In this document: positions 1 through 8,019 of the stretch, one piece after another | How the letters are laid out: each line of letters starts with the position of its first letter | Position numbering within the stretch: position 1 is the stretch's first letter | Source: Microbacterium oxydans | Lineage (GTDB): Bacteria; Actinomycetota; Actinomycetes; Actinomycetales; Microbacteriaceae | NCBI RefSeq assembly: GCF_026559675.1 | Contig: NZ_CP092891.1 | Span: forward strand, 3,038,001 to 3,102,000 | Direction of reading: 5' to 3' | Length of the DNA: 64,000 nucleotides | Program-made: the position numbers and the translations under genes | The notes under the pieces: generated by a model | Databases searched by the model: none | Seen by the model: only the letters and a program-made list of their open reading frames with translations | Told to the model about the DNA's origin: nothing

Positions 1-309
1 GTGCAGCCGGTCCTCGGTTCCGGTCCGATCCTCAAGATCAACGCCAACCAGCGGTATGCGACGGATGCGGTCGGAACCGCGTCCTGGCTGGCCTGGTGCG
101 AGCGGGCGGGCGTGGCCACGCAGGAGTTCGTGTCGAACAACAGCGTGCCGTGCGGATCGACCATCGGCCCGATCACCGCGACCAGGCTCGGCATCCGCAC
201 GGTCGACGTCGGCATCCCGATCCTGTCGATGCACTCGGCGCGCGAGCTCGCGGGGGTCTCCGACCTGCATGACCTGACCCGCACCGCGCAGTCGTTCTTC
301 GCCGGCTGA
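1..309 (+). CDS. M18 family aminopeptidase, C-terminal fragment
   Basis: This is the last part of a zinc aminopeptidase of the M18 (aspartyl aminopeptidase) family; the gene begins left of the window, so the GTG at base 1 need not be the true start. The visible 102 residues carry the family's C-terminal core: an [11 protein letters not shown] block at residues 46-56, followed by the [10 protein letters not shown] stretch and a late S-M-H-S-A-R-E motif whose His is a metal ligand in the family. The enzyme would act in the cytosol on peptides with acidic N termini. It ends 61 bases before the permease gene; no terminator-like hairpin is seen between them. Confidence 0.88.
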   Translation: MQPVLGSGPILKINANQRYATDAVGTASWLAWCERAGVATQEFVSNNSVPCGSTIGPITATRLGIRTVDVGIPILSMHSARELAGVSDLHDLTRTAQSFFAG

Positions 310-370
310 GTCGGTCGTCCCGCGGCGGCACATCCGCCCACCGGGGCCCCGGCAGTGCCAGGATGTCACC

Positions 371-1813
371 ATGACGGACATCAAGCCGGCTCTCATCGAG
401 CGCGCGGGCATCGAGATCATCCCCGAGTCCGAGCGGACCGCGAAGCCCCGCGACCTGTTCTGGCCCTGGTTCGCCGCGAACGTGTCGGTGTTCGGCATGT
501 CCTACGGATCGTTCGTGCTGGGCTTCGGGATCTCGTTCTGGCAGGCGACCCTGGTGTCGGTCATCGGCATCGTGGTGTCGTTCCTGCTGTGCGGGCTGAT
601 CGCGATCGCCGGCAAACGCGGCTCCGCCCCCACCATGGTGCTCTCCCGCGCGGCCTTCGGGGTGCAGGGCCAGAAGATCCCCGGCATCGTCTCGTGGCTC
701 ACCTCGATCGGGTGGGAGACGTTCCTCGCGATCATGGCCGTGCTCGCCACCGCGACGATCATCACGCAGCTCGGCGGCGACGGCGACAGCATCGCACTGA
801 AGATCATCGCCACCGTGATCGTCGCCGCCCTCATCGTCACGGCCTCCGTGCTCGGCTATCACACGATCATGAAGCTGCAGTCGGTGCTGACGTGGGTCAC
901 CGGCGTCGTGACCGTGCTCTACATCATCCTGGCCGCACCGACCATCGACCTGAGCGCCGTGCTCGCCCGCCCCGACGGCGGCATCGGACAGGTGATCGGC
1001 GCGCTCGTCATGGTCATGACCGGGTTCGGGCTCGGATGGATCAACATCGCCGCCGACTGGTCGCGGTACCAGAAGCGCACGGCATCCGACGGCGCGATCG
1101 TCGCCTGGAACACGATCGGCGGCTCGGTCGCCCCGGTGATCCTCGTGGTGTTCGGTCTGCTGCTCGCCGGGTCGAACGACGCGCTCCTCGCCGCAGTCCG
1201 GGACGACCCGATCGGCGCGCTCGCCTCGATCCTTCCTCCCTGGGTGCTCGTGCCGTTCCTGCTCACGGCCGTGCTCGCGCTCGTCTCGGGCGCGGTGCTG
1301 GGCATCTACTCCTCCGGGCTGACGCTGCTGAGCCTCGGCATCCGCATCCCCCGCCCCTCGGCCGCCGCGATCGACGGCGTGATCCTCACGATCGGCACGA
1401 TCTTCGTGGTGTTCTTCGCGACCGACTTCCTCGGCCCGTTCCAGAGCTTCCTGATCACGCTCGGGGTGCCGCTGGCCTCCTGGGCCGGCATCCTGATCGC
1501 CGACATCCTCCGCCGCCGCAAGGACTACGACGAGGCGGCACTGTTCGACAGCCGCGGCCGCTACGGCGCCTGGGACTGGACCTCGATCGGCACCATGGTC
1601 GTCACCACGGTGATCGGCTGGGGACTGGTCGTGAACGGCTTCGCCGAAGACGCGCCCTGGAACAACTGGCAGGGCTACCTGCTCTTCCTCATCGGCGGAC
1701 GCGACGGCGCCTGGGCGTTCGCGAACCTCGGAGTCTTCTTCGCGCTGGTCCTCTCGTTCCTCGTGACGTACTTCGCGCGCGCGGGGAAGATCCGTCGCCA
1801 GGAGAGCGCGTGA
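371..1813 (+). CDS. NCS1 family nucleobase/cytosine-type permease
   Basis: A 480-residue membrane protein of the nucleobase:cation symporter-1 family. Visible signs are a short cytoplasmic N terminus, a first membrane segment near residues 31-55, the family-typical G-K-R-G-S-A-P-T loop at 81-88 followed by S-R-A-A-F-G, and about twelve hydrophobic segments in total. Members import cytosine, purines, allantoin, hydantoin or similar rings with a cation; the substrate cannot be read from sequence. The stop overlaps the start of the next gene by 4 bases (GTGA), so the two are translationally coupled and the partner hydrolase probably acts on the imported compound. Confidence 0.9.
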   Translation: MTDIKPALIERAGIEIIPESERTAKPRDLFWPWFAANVSVFGMSYGSFVLGFGISFWQATLVSVIGIVVSFLLCGLIAIAGKRGSAPTMVLSRAAFGVQGQKIPGIVSWLTSIGWETFLAIMAVLATATIITQLGGDGDSIALKIIATVIVAALIVTASVLGYHTIMKLQSVLTWVTGVVTVLYIILAAPTIDLSAVLARPDGGIGQVIGALVMVMTGFGLGWINIAADWSRYQKRTASDGAIVAWNTIGGSVAPVILVVFGLLLAGSNDALLAAVRDDPIGALASILPPWVLVPFLLTAVLALVSGAVLGIYSSGLTLLSLGIRIPRPSAAAIDGVILTIGTIFVVFFATDFLGPFQSFLITLGVPLASWAGILIADILRRRKDYDEAALFDSRGRYGAWDWTSIGTMVVTTVIGWGLVVNGFAEDAPWNNWQGYLLFLIGGRDGAWAFANLGVFFALVLSFLVTYFARAGKIRRQESA

Positions 1814-2397
1814 CCTCTTCGACCGTCTCGGGAACCCCCGCTTCGGCAACCACGGCCCCCTGGCTCGTGGTGATCGATCCGCAGGCGATCTTCGCGTCCT
1901 CCGACTCCGCATGGGGGTCGCCGTTCTTCGCGGAGGCGATGCCGCGCATCCACGCCCTGGCCGCGACCTTCGGCGAGCGCGTGCTCGTGACCCGGTGGAT
2001 GCCGACCGCCGACCGCTCCACGTCGTGGGGCGACTACTTCGCCGCCTGGCCGTTCGCGGATCAGCCCGCGGACGACCCGCTCTTCGACCTCGTCCCCGAA
2101 GCCGCCGCGCTGTCCCCGCATCCGACGATCGATCTTCCGACGTTCGGGAAGTGGGGCCCGCAGCTCGAGTCCGTCGTCGGGCACGGCGCGCGGGTGGTGC
2201 TCGCGGGGGTCGCCACGGACTGCTGCGTGATCTCGACGGCCCTGGCCGCGGCCGACGCCGGAGCGCACGTGACGATCGCGGCCGATGCGTGCGCCGGATC
2301 GACCGCCGAGAACCACGCGGCGGCGCTGCAGGTGATGGGCCTCTATCCGCCGCAGATCACGATCAGCGACTCGTCCGCGATCCTCGACGCGCGCTGA
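1810..2397 (+). CDS. isochorismatase-fold cysteine hydrolase
   Basis: A 195-residue soluble hydrolase of the isochorismatase/nicotinamidase superfamily. The catalytic triad is visible: Asp23 in the V-V-I-D-P strand, Lys114 in F-G-K-W, and the Cys pair 138-139 in G-V-A-T-D-C-C-V, of which the second aligns with the usual nucleophile. Such enzymes hydrolyse amide or carbamoyl groups (nicotinamide, N-carbamoylsarcosine, ureido compounds). The GTG start at 1810 overlaps the permease stop and is the only start that leaves a normal family length. Coupling to an NCS1 permease suggests ring-derived amides such as ureides as substrate; this is inference. It faces the metallo-hydrolase gene tail to tail with 19 bases between. 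Confidence 0.85.
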   Translation: MTSSTVSGTPASATTAPWLVVIDPQAIFASSDSAWGSPFFAEAMPRIHALAATFGERVLVTRWMPTADRSTSWGDYFAAWPFADQPADDPLFDLVPEAAALSPHPTIDLPTFGKWGPQLESVVGHGARVVLAGVATDCCVISTALAAADAGAHVTIAADACAGSTAENHAAALQVMGLYPPQITISDSSAILDAR

Positions 2398-2416
2398 GCG
2401 GGTTCCGCGCGGCGGT

Positions 2417-3127
2417 TCAGACCGACGCGCGGACGGCGGCGGCGATGTCGGCCGGCGTTCCGTGCCACGGAGCGCCGTGCCCCGGCAGCACCCAGGACGC
2501 CGAGACGGCCGCCAGGCGGTCGAGGGAGGCGAGCGCCTCCGCCGGCTCGTCCGTGAACGGCGCGGGCTGCGCACCGGTGCGCCCGGTGAGCACGTGACGT
2601 GTCGTCAGAGCGTCGCCGACGAACACGGCATCGACGGCCGGGACGTGCACGGCGATGCTGCCCGGCGAGTGCCCCGGCATGCCGATCACGACCGGCGCGC
2701 CGGGCAGGTCGAGGACCTCGCCGTCCGCGACCTCGACCACATCGGCGACGTGGTGCGTGCGCAGCGCGTTCTTGCGGATGCCGTAGGCGAAGAACCCGAG
2801 CGTCGGGCCGAGCCGCGCCGGCCCCATCGAGGTCTTGGGCTTCTCGCCGGTGCGGACGCGATGGCTGTCCGCGGCATGGATGGACACCGGCACGCCCGCT
2901 TCCCGACGCAGGCGCTCGGCGAAACCGATGTGGTCGCTGTCGCCGTGCGTCAGGACGAGGCCGCGGATGTCGGACAGCGGGCGCCCGAGATCGGCCAGTT
3001 CGCGCTGCAGGTCGTGCCAGTGGCCGGGGAGACCGGCGTCGATCAGGGTGATCCCCTCGGGCAGGTCGACCAGGTACGAGGCGACGATGTCGTTGCCGAG
3101 GCGGTGCAGGTGCGGTGCGAGCTTCAT
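2417..3127 (-). CDS. MBL-fold metallo-hydrolase
   Basis: A 236-residue soluble metallo-beta-lactamase-fold protein. The metal site is visible but in variant form: residues 60-66 read T-H-G-D-S-D-H, with Asp where the classic HxHxDH motif has its second His. The further ligands are present (P-G-H-S-P-G, F-V-G-D-A and a late L-P-G-H-G). This variant is common among uncharacterised MBL hydrolases, whose substrates include thioesters, lactones and phosphodiesters, so no substrate is proposed. It is divergent from the TetR gene, with 80 bases between them holding two palindromes, which suggests it is the regulator's target. Confidence 0.85.
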   Translation of the reverse strand: MKLAPHLHRLGNDIVASYLVDLPEGITLIDAGLPGHWHDLQRELADLGRPLSDIRGLVLTHGDSDHIGFAERLRREAGVPVSIHAADSHRVRTGEKPKTSMGPARLGPTLGFFAYGIRKNALRTHHVADVVEVADGEVLDLPGAPVVIGMPGHSPGSIAVHVPAVDAVFVGDALTTRHVLTGRTGAQPAPFTDEPAEALASLDRLAAVSASWVLPGHGAPWHGTPADIAAAVRASV

Positions 3128-3146
3128 GGCGATCCTCTCGGGATGT

Positions 3147-3194
3147 TTGCGATGGCTACGTTACGTAGCTATCATGGCTATTGTCAATAGCCAT
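3147..3194 (+). promoter_or_regulatory. promoter and two palindromic operators of the tetR/MBL pair
   Basis: Two inverted repeats lie side by side. The first has perfect arms GCTACGT (3155-3161) and ACGTAGC (3163-3169) around one base. The second has perfect 10-base arms ATGGCTATTG (3174-3183) and CAATAGCCAT (3185-3194), also around one base. Their centres are 22 bases apart, about two helical turns, and they share the GGCTA..TAGC half site. A promoter reading toward tetR fits on top: -35 TTGCGA (3147-3152), 17-base spacer, -10 TATCAT (3170-3175). The first palindrome fills the spacer and the second covers the start point, the usual arrangement for TetR autorepression. Confidence 0.75.
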
Positions 3195-3207
3195 CGAGGA
3201 GGGCGCG

Positions 3208-3732
3208 ATGCCGACACCCGAACGCACGTCGATCGAGGAGATCGTCTCGGCCGGACGCGAGATCCTGGAGACGACCGGTCCCGCCGGCCTCACGATGCAG
3301 GCGGTCGCGACACGCGTGGGCGTGCGCGCACCCTCGCTGTACAAGCGGGTGCGCGATCGGGATGCCCTGCTGGCCGCGGTCGCCGCCGCGTCGATCGACG
3401 CGCTCACGGCACGGCTGGAGGCGGCGGGCGACGACCTGACCGCCCTCGCGAACGCCTACCGCTCGTTCGCGCACGAGCACCCGGAGGGCTTCCGCATCAT
3501 GTTCACGGTGGCAGCCCCGCACGACGCCCTCGAGCGCTCGGCGGCGCCGCTGATCCACGCGGCATCCGCCCTCGTCGGGGAGGACGACGCCCTCGACGCG
3601 GCACGATTCCTCACCGCCTGGGCGACGGGCTTCCTGCAGATGGAGCTCTCCGGCGCCTTCCGACTCGGCGGCGACGTGGACCGCGCGTTCGACTACGGCC
3701 TACGGCGGCTCCTCGCCGGCCTCACGGACTGA
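3208..3732 (+). CDS. TetR/AcrR family regulator
   Basis: A 174-residue repressor-type protein. The N-terminal helix-turn-helix is clear at about residues 29-48 (L-T-M-Q-A-V-A-T-R-V-G-V-R-A-P-S-L-Y-K), and the C-terminal ligand domain has the hydrophobic pattern of the TetR_C_33/WHG subgroup. The ATG at 3208 is preceded by GAGGAGGG at 3195-3201; an upstream TTG at 3181 would lie inside the operator and is rejected. It probably represses itself and the divergent MBL hydrolase through the two adjacent palindromes. The ligand is unknown. Confidence 0.9.
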   Translation: MPTPERTSIEEIVSAGREILETTGPAGLTMQAVATRVGVRAPSLYKRVRDRDALLAAVAAASIDALTARLEAAGDDLTALANAYRSFAHEHPEGFRIMFTVAAPHDALERSAAPLIHAASALVGEDDALDAARFLTAWATGFLQMELSGAFRLGGDVDRAFDYGLRRLLAGLTD

Positions 3733-3804
3733 GGCCGCCCCCGCCCCGACCCTCCCCCGCGCACCGAACCGGAATGCTGCCACACTGAGCGGTGGGAGGG
3801 GTCC

Positions 3805-4860
3805 ATGAGCATCGACGCGCACGCCGAAGAGTCCGCACGCCCGAAGAAGGCCCGAAAGCCCTGGCACCGGACGAAGGTGGCGCTCGGGATCATCGTCGCC
3901 GTGGTCGCCGTGGTCGCGCTCATCGGAGCACTCACGCCGTGGCCCTCGGCCATGGTCATCCGGGCGGTGTTCACCAAGGGCGGCGACGACACCGCCGCCG
4001 AGATGGACCGGCACGTGCCCGACACGAAGCTCTCGGTGCAGAAGGACGTCGCCTACGGCGACGACGGCGCGGACACCACGATGGACGTCTTCCGGCCGGC
4101 ATCCGCGACCGGCCCGCTGCCCACCGTGGTGTGGATCCACGGCGGAGCCTGGATCTCGGGCGCGAAGGAGAACGTCGACCCGTACATGCGCATCCTCGCC
4201 GCCGAGGGATACACGACCATCGCGGTCAACTACACGATCGGCCCGGAGGGCGTGTACCCCCTCGCCGTGCAGCAGCTCGACACCGCCCTCGCCTACATCG
4301 ACGAGCACGCCGAGGAGCTGGGCGTGGACGCGAACCAGATCGTGCTCGCCGGAGACTCCGCCGGCGGACAGCTCGCCAGCCAGATGGCCACCCTGATCAC
4401 GAGCCCCGACTATGCCGAGATCATGGACATCGCCCCCTCTCTCAAGCCGGAGCAGCTGGTGGCGACCGTCCTCAACTGCGGCGTGTACGACCTGTCGGCG
4501 CTCGCGCAGCTCGACGGCATCGCCGGATGGGGATTCAAGTCGGCCATGTGGGCGTACTCGGGCACCAAGACCTGGGCGGAGGACTCCACCGGCGCGACGA
4601 TGTCGACCATCGACTGGGTCACCGCCGACTTCCCTGCCACGTACATCTCGGGCGGCAACGGCGACGGGCTCACCTGGCTGCAGTCGATCCCGATGGCCCA
4701 GCGCCTCGACGAGCTCGGCGTCGAGGTGACGACCCAGTTCTGGCCGGCGCCGCACGAGCCGCAGCTGCCCCACGAGTACCAGTTCCACCTCGACCTGCCC
4801 GATGCGCGGACCGCGCTGCAGAAGACCATCGACTTCCTCGACACGCACACGACCCGCTGA
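3805..4860 (+). CDS. membrane-anchored alpha/beta-hydrolase (HSL-type esterase)
   Basis: A 351-residue alpha/beta-hydrolase resembling the hormone-sensitive-lipase group of carboxylesterases. An N-terminal basic stretch is followed by a single hydrophobic segment at about 25-44, so the catalytic domain is probably held on the outer face of the membrane. The oxyanion-hole motif H-G-G-A is at 112-115 and the nucleophile elbow G-D-S-A-G-G at 183-188 with Ser185; a late His lies near the C terminus in a P-H-E-P / P-H-E-Y region. Preceded by GGGAGGGG, and followed by the kyn promoter. It would hydrolyse short acyl esters; the natural substrate is unknown. Confidence 0.85.
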   Translation: MSIDAHAEESARPKKARKPWHRTKVALGIIVAVVAVVALIGALTPWPSAMVIRAVFTKGGDDTAAEMDRHVPDTKLSVQKDVAYGDDGADTTMDVFRPASATGPLPTVVWIHGGAWISGAKENVDPYMRILAAEGYTTIAVNYTIGPEGVYPLAVQQLDTALAYIDEHAEELGVDANQIVLAGDSAGGQLASQMATLITSPDYAEIMDIAPSLKPEQLVATVLNCGVYDLSALAQLDGIAGWGFKSAMWAYSGTKTWAEDSTGATMSTIDWVTADFPATYISGGNGDGLTWLQSIPMAQRLDELGVEVTTQFWPAPHEPQLPHEYQFHLDLPDARTALQKTIDFLDTHTTR

Positions 4861-4882
4861 CGTCGCCCTTTCCTCTGCCGCA

Positions 4883-4928
4883 CGAACATTTCACACCTGT
4901 GACGAGCGCCACGGAAGTGATATGTTCG
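4883..4928 (+). promoter_or_regulatory. promoter and inverted-repeat operator of the kyn operon
   Basis: Twelve-base arms CGAACATTTCAC (4883-4894) and GTGATATGTTCG (4917-4928) form an inverted repeat with one mismatch and a 22-base spacer; a smaller TCAC-ACCT-GTGA repeat sits inside at 4891-4902. A promoter with -35 GTGACG (4899-4904), 16-base spacer and -10 TATGTT (4921-4926) overlaps both. The -10 ends only 6 bases before the kynA ATG and there is no Shine-Dalgarno, so the kynA transcript is probably leaderless. The PaaX-type protein encoded at the end of the operon is the obvious candidate to bind here; that is inference. Confidence 0.6.
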
Positions 4929-4932
4929 GCGC

Positions 4933-5784
4933 ATGCACACCGAGAACGAACGCGCCCTCGAGTCCGGCATCGTCACCGACCTGTCGGGCCGGATGACCTA
5001 CGGGTCGTACCTGGCGCTGGACCAGCTGCTCACGGCGCAGCATCCGGTGAGCGAGCCCGAGCACCACGACGAGATGCTGTTCATCATCCAGCACCAGACG
5101 ACCGAGCTGTGGCTCAAGCAGCTCCTGCACGAGCTCTCCTCCGCACGGGAGCTGCTCGCGCGCGATGACCTGCGCGAGGCCCTCAAGCGCATCGCCCGCG
5201 TCAAGCGCATCCAGGACGTGATGACGCAGCAGTGGTCGGTGCTGGCGACCCTCACCCCCACCGAGTACGCGCAGTTCCGCGGCGCCCTGGGCAACTCGTC
5301 CGGGTTCCAGTCGGTGCAGTACCGCGCCGTCGAGTTCGCGCTCGGCAACAAGAACGAGAAGATGCTCAAGGTCTTCGCCGACCACCCCGCCAACCTCGCG
5401 CTGCTCACCGCCGAGTGGGAGAAGCCGACGCTGTACGACGAGTTCCTGCGCTTCGCCGCCCGTCGCGGACTGCCGATCCCCACCGAGATCCTCGAGCGCG
5501 ACGTGCGCGAGCCGTACCGCGAGACGCCGGGGCTCGTTCCCGCGATCCGCGAGATCTACCAGGACCCGAGCCGCTACTGGGACCTGTACGAGGCGTGCGA
5601 AGACCTGGTCGATCTGGAGGACAACTTCCAGTTCTGGCGCTTCCGGCACCTCAAGACCGTGGCCCGCACGATCGGCATGAAGGTCGGCACCGGCGGCTCC
5701 AGCGGCGTGGGCTTCCTGCAGCGCGCCCTGGACCTGACGTTCTTCCCCGAGCTCTACACCGTGCGCACCGAGATCGGCAGCTGA
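4933..5784 (+). CDS. kynA: tryptophan 2,3-dioxygenase
   Basis: First enzyme of the kynurenine pathway: a haem protein that opens the indole ring of L-tryptophan to N-formylkynurenine in the cytosol. The 283-residue length is that of bacterial TDOs. Family landmarks are M-T-Y-G-S-Y-L near residue 21, the distal His54 in F-I-I-Q-H-Q-T-T-E, the proximal haem His239 in R-F-R-H-L-K-T-V, and the G-T-G-G-S-S-G-V substrate loop near 252-259. The ATG at 4933 lacks an SD and lies 6 bases after a -10 box, fitting leaderless translation. The stop shares one base with the next start (TGATG). Confidence 0.95.
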   Translation: MHTENERALESGIVTDLSGRMTYGSYLALDQLLTAQHPVSEPEHHDEMLFIIQHQTTELWLKQLLHELSSARELLARDDLREALKRIARVKRIQDVMTQQWSVLATLTPTEYAQFRGALGNSSGFQSVQYRAVEFALGNKNEKMLKVFADHPANLALLTAEWEKPTLYDEFLRFAARRGLPIPTEILERDVREPYRETPGLVPAIREIYQDPSRYWDLYEACEDLVDLEDNFQFWRFRHLKTVARTIGMKVGTGGSSGVGFLQRALDLTFFPELYTVRTEIGS

Positions 5785-6743
5785 TGCGAGCCGCCACGTT
5801 CTTCGACGGCGACGGCTGGCGCGAGGGCGTCGCCGAGGTCGTCGACGGGCGCGTGCGGCTGCGCGCCGAGACCCCGGCGGCCGGACTCCCGCGGCTCGAC
5901 GGCGTCGTCACCGGCGGCTTCACCGACCACCACGTGCACCTGCAGCTCGTCGACCACGCGCTGCTGGCCGCTTCGCTGCTCGGGCGGGTGGTCGACCTCG
6001 GCGGGAACCCCGGGGTGCTGCACGATCTCGCAGGACGCCTCGTCTCGCCCCGCGTCGACTTCGCGGGGGCTTTCCTCACCCCTCCGGGCGGCTACCCCTC
6101 GGATCGCTCCTGGGCTCCGGCCGGATCCGTGCGCGAGATCCCGGATGCGGATGCTGCCGCCGACGCGGTCGCCGAGATGGCCGAGGCCGGCGCCTCCTGC
6201 CTCAAGGTCGCCGACAACAGCACGGCAGGACCCGTCTTCCCGGACGCGCTCCTCCGCACGATCGTCGAGCTCGCGGCGGCCCGGAAGCTGCCGGTCGTGG
6301 TGCACGCGGAGGGACCCGGCGAGGCGCAGCGCGCCGCCCGCCTCGGGGCAGCCAGGCTCGCGCACGCCCCGTTCAGCGAGCGCCTCGACGACGCGGAGAT
6401 CGCCCTCCAAGCCTCGTCCCTCGCGTGGATCTCGACCCTGTCGATCCACGACGGCGCCGACCGTGCGACCGCCATCGACAACGTCCGACGCTTCCATGCG
6501 GCGGGCGGCACCGTGCTCTACGGCACCGACATGGGCAACGGCCCCACCCCCGTCGACCTGAACCAGAGCGAGATCGCGGCCCTGCGCGCGGCCGGACTCG
6601 ACGACGACGCCCTCCTGCGCGCGCTCGCCCCGGTCGACCCCCTCGACCCCGCCTCCCTCCTGCTGCTCCTCCCCGGTCGCGCCTCCGCGACCGCCGACAT
6701 CCGCAGCGCCCGCCCGCTCACCCCCGCCGACCTGAAGGTGTGA
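5784..6743 (+). CDS. amidohydrolase-superfamily protein within the kyn operon (candidate formylkynurenine hydrolase)
   Basis: A 319-residue amidohydrolase-fold enzyme. All usual binuclear-metal ligands can be placed: His50 and His52 in D-H-H-V-H-L, Lys141 (the carbamylated position) in C-L-K-V-A, His174 in V-V-V-H-A-E, His194 in L-A-H-A-P-F, and Asp249 in Y-G-T-D-M-G. The ATG at 5784 overlaps the kynA stop by one base, and kynU begins 1 base after its stop. The pathway needs a formamidase between KynA and KynU; the normal KynB (cyclase-family) enzyme is absent here, so this protein may fill that step. That function is inferred from position only; dihydroorotase- or imidazolonepropionase-like activities are alternatives. 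Confidence 0.75.
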   Translation: MRAATFFDGDGWREGVAEVVDGRVRLRAETPAAGLPRLDGVVTGGFTDHHVHLQLVDHALLAASLLGRVVDLGGNPGVLHDLAGRLVSPRVDFAGAFLTPPGGYPSDRSWAPAGSVREIPDADAAADAVAEMAEAGASCLKVADNSTAGPVFPDALLRTIVELAAARKLPVVVHAEGPGEAQRAARLGAARLAHAPFSERLDDAEIALQASSLAWISTLSIHDGADRATAIDNVRRFHAAGGTVLYGTDMGNGPTPVDLNQSEIAALRAAGLDDDALLRALAPVDPLDPASLLLLLPGRASATADIRSARPLTPADLKV

Positions 6744-6744
6744 C

Positions 6745-8019
6745 ATGACCGCTCCCCGTGAATCCGACCCCCGCGACGCCGCCCTGCTCGATGCGGCCCG
6801 CGCCCTCGACGCGGCCGATCCGCTGCGCGGCCACCTGGACGCGTTCGCCGAGGCCCCCGGCGTGACGGCCTACCTCGACGGCAACTCGCTCGGCCGTCCC
6901 CTGCGCGACGCCCCGGAGAAGCTCGCGGCGTTCGTGCGCGAGGACTGGGGCACGCGGCTCATCCGCTCCTGGGACGAGCAGTGGATGGCGCTGCCGATGG
7001 AGCTCGGCGACCGCATCGCCCGCACAGCCCTCGGCGCCGCGGCCGGTCAGACCGTCGTCGCCGACTCGACCAGCGTGCTCATCTACAAGCTCATGCGCGC
7101 GGCCCTCGGACGGGCCGAGGGAACCGATGACGGAGGGACACCCCGCACGGAGCTCGTGATCGAGGCGGGCAACTTCCCCACCGACCGGTTCCTCGCCGAG
7201 GGCGTCGCCGCCGAGACGGGGATGACGCTGCGGTGGATCGAGCCCGACCCGGTGTCCGGCGTCACGGTCGCGGACATCGAGGCGGTCGTCTCCGAGGGCA
7301 CCGCCCTGGTGTCGCTGAGCCACGTCGACTACCGCTCCGGTGCTCTCGCCGACATGCGCGCGATCACGGCATCCGTGCACGAGGTCGGCGCGCTGATGAT
7401 GTGGGACCTGTGCCACTCGGCGGGCGTCGTCCCGATGCAGCTCGACGAGTGGGGCGTCGACATGGCCGTCGGCTGCACGTACAAGTACCTGAACGGAGGG
7501 CCGGGCTCCCCCGCCTTCGCCTACCTGCGCCGCGATCTCCAGGGCGTGCTGCGCCAGCCGATCCAGGGGTGGTGGAGCGCGGCCGACATCTTCGCGATGG
7601 GCCCGGAGTATGTCCCGTCCGACGACATCCGCCAGCTGCTGAGCGGCACCCCGCCGGTGACCTCGATGCTCGCGATGCAGGGGATGCTCGACCTCATCGA
7701 GCAGTCCACGATCGAGGGCGTGCGGGCGAAGTCCCGGTCGCTGACCGACCTCGCGGTGCGCGCCTACGACGAGGTCCTCGCGCCGCTCGGCGTGCGGCTG
7801 CTGAGCCCGCGGGACGCCGATCTCCGCGGCGGTCACGTGACGATCGGCCACCCCGACTTCCGTGAGGTCACGCGCCGGCTGTGGGCCGAGGGCATCATCC
7901 CCGACTTCCGCTTCCCGGACGGCATCCGCCTCGGACTCTCCCCGCTGAGCACCTCGCACGTCGAGACGATCACGGGCGTGCTCGCGGTGCGCGACGCCCT
8001 GGAGTCCGGTGACTTCTGA
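6745..8019 (+). CDS. kynU: kynureninase
   Basis: A 424-residue PLP-dependent fold-type I hydrolase that cleaves L-kynurenine to anthranilate and L-alanine. The internal-aldimine lysine is Lys247 in G-C-T-Y-K-Y-L-N-G-G-P-G-S-P, a signature of kynureninase. The Y-L-D-G-N-S-L-G motif near residue 40, S-H-V-D-Y-R-S-G before the cofactor Asp region and W-D-L-C-H-S-A-G also match. It starts with ATG one base after the amidohydrolase stop and its end overlaps the regulator gene by 11 bases, so the whole operon is coupled. No anthranilate-degrading genes follow in the window. Confidence 0.95.
   Translation: MTAPRESDPRDAALLDAARALDAADPLRGHLDAFAEAPGVTAYLDGNSLGRPLRDAPEKLAAFVREDWGTRLIRSWDEQWMALPMELGDRIARTALGAAAGQTVVADSTSVLIYKLMRAALGRAEGTDDGGTPRTELVIEAGNFPTDRFLAEGVAAETGMTLRWIEPDPVSGVTVADIEAVVSEGTALVSLSHVDYRSGALADMRAITASVHEVGALMMWDLCHSAGVVPMQLDEWGVDMAVGCTYKYLNGGPGSPAFAYLRRDLQGVLRQPIQGWWSAADIFAMGPEYVPSDDIRQLLSGTPPVTSMLAMQGMLDLIEQSTIEGVRAKSRSLTDLAVRAYDEVLAPLGVRLLSPRDADLRGGHVTIGHPDFREVTRRLWAEGIIPDFRFPDGIRLGLSPLSTSHVETITGVLAVRDALESGDF

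Noticed and set aside
173..1912. Long minus-strand open frame across the NCS1 permease and its hydrolase
   Set aside because: Arg/Gly/Asp/His-rich low-complexity translation without domain features; it is the usual antisense shadow of a high-GC coding strand whose sense product is a clear permease.
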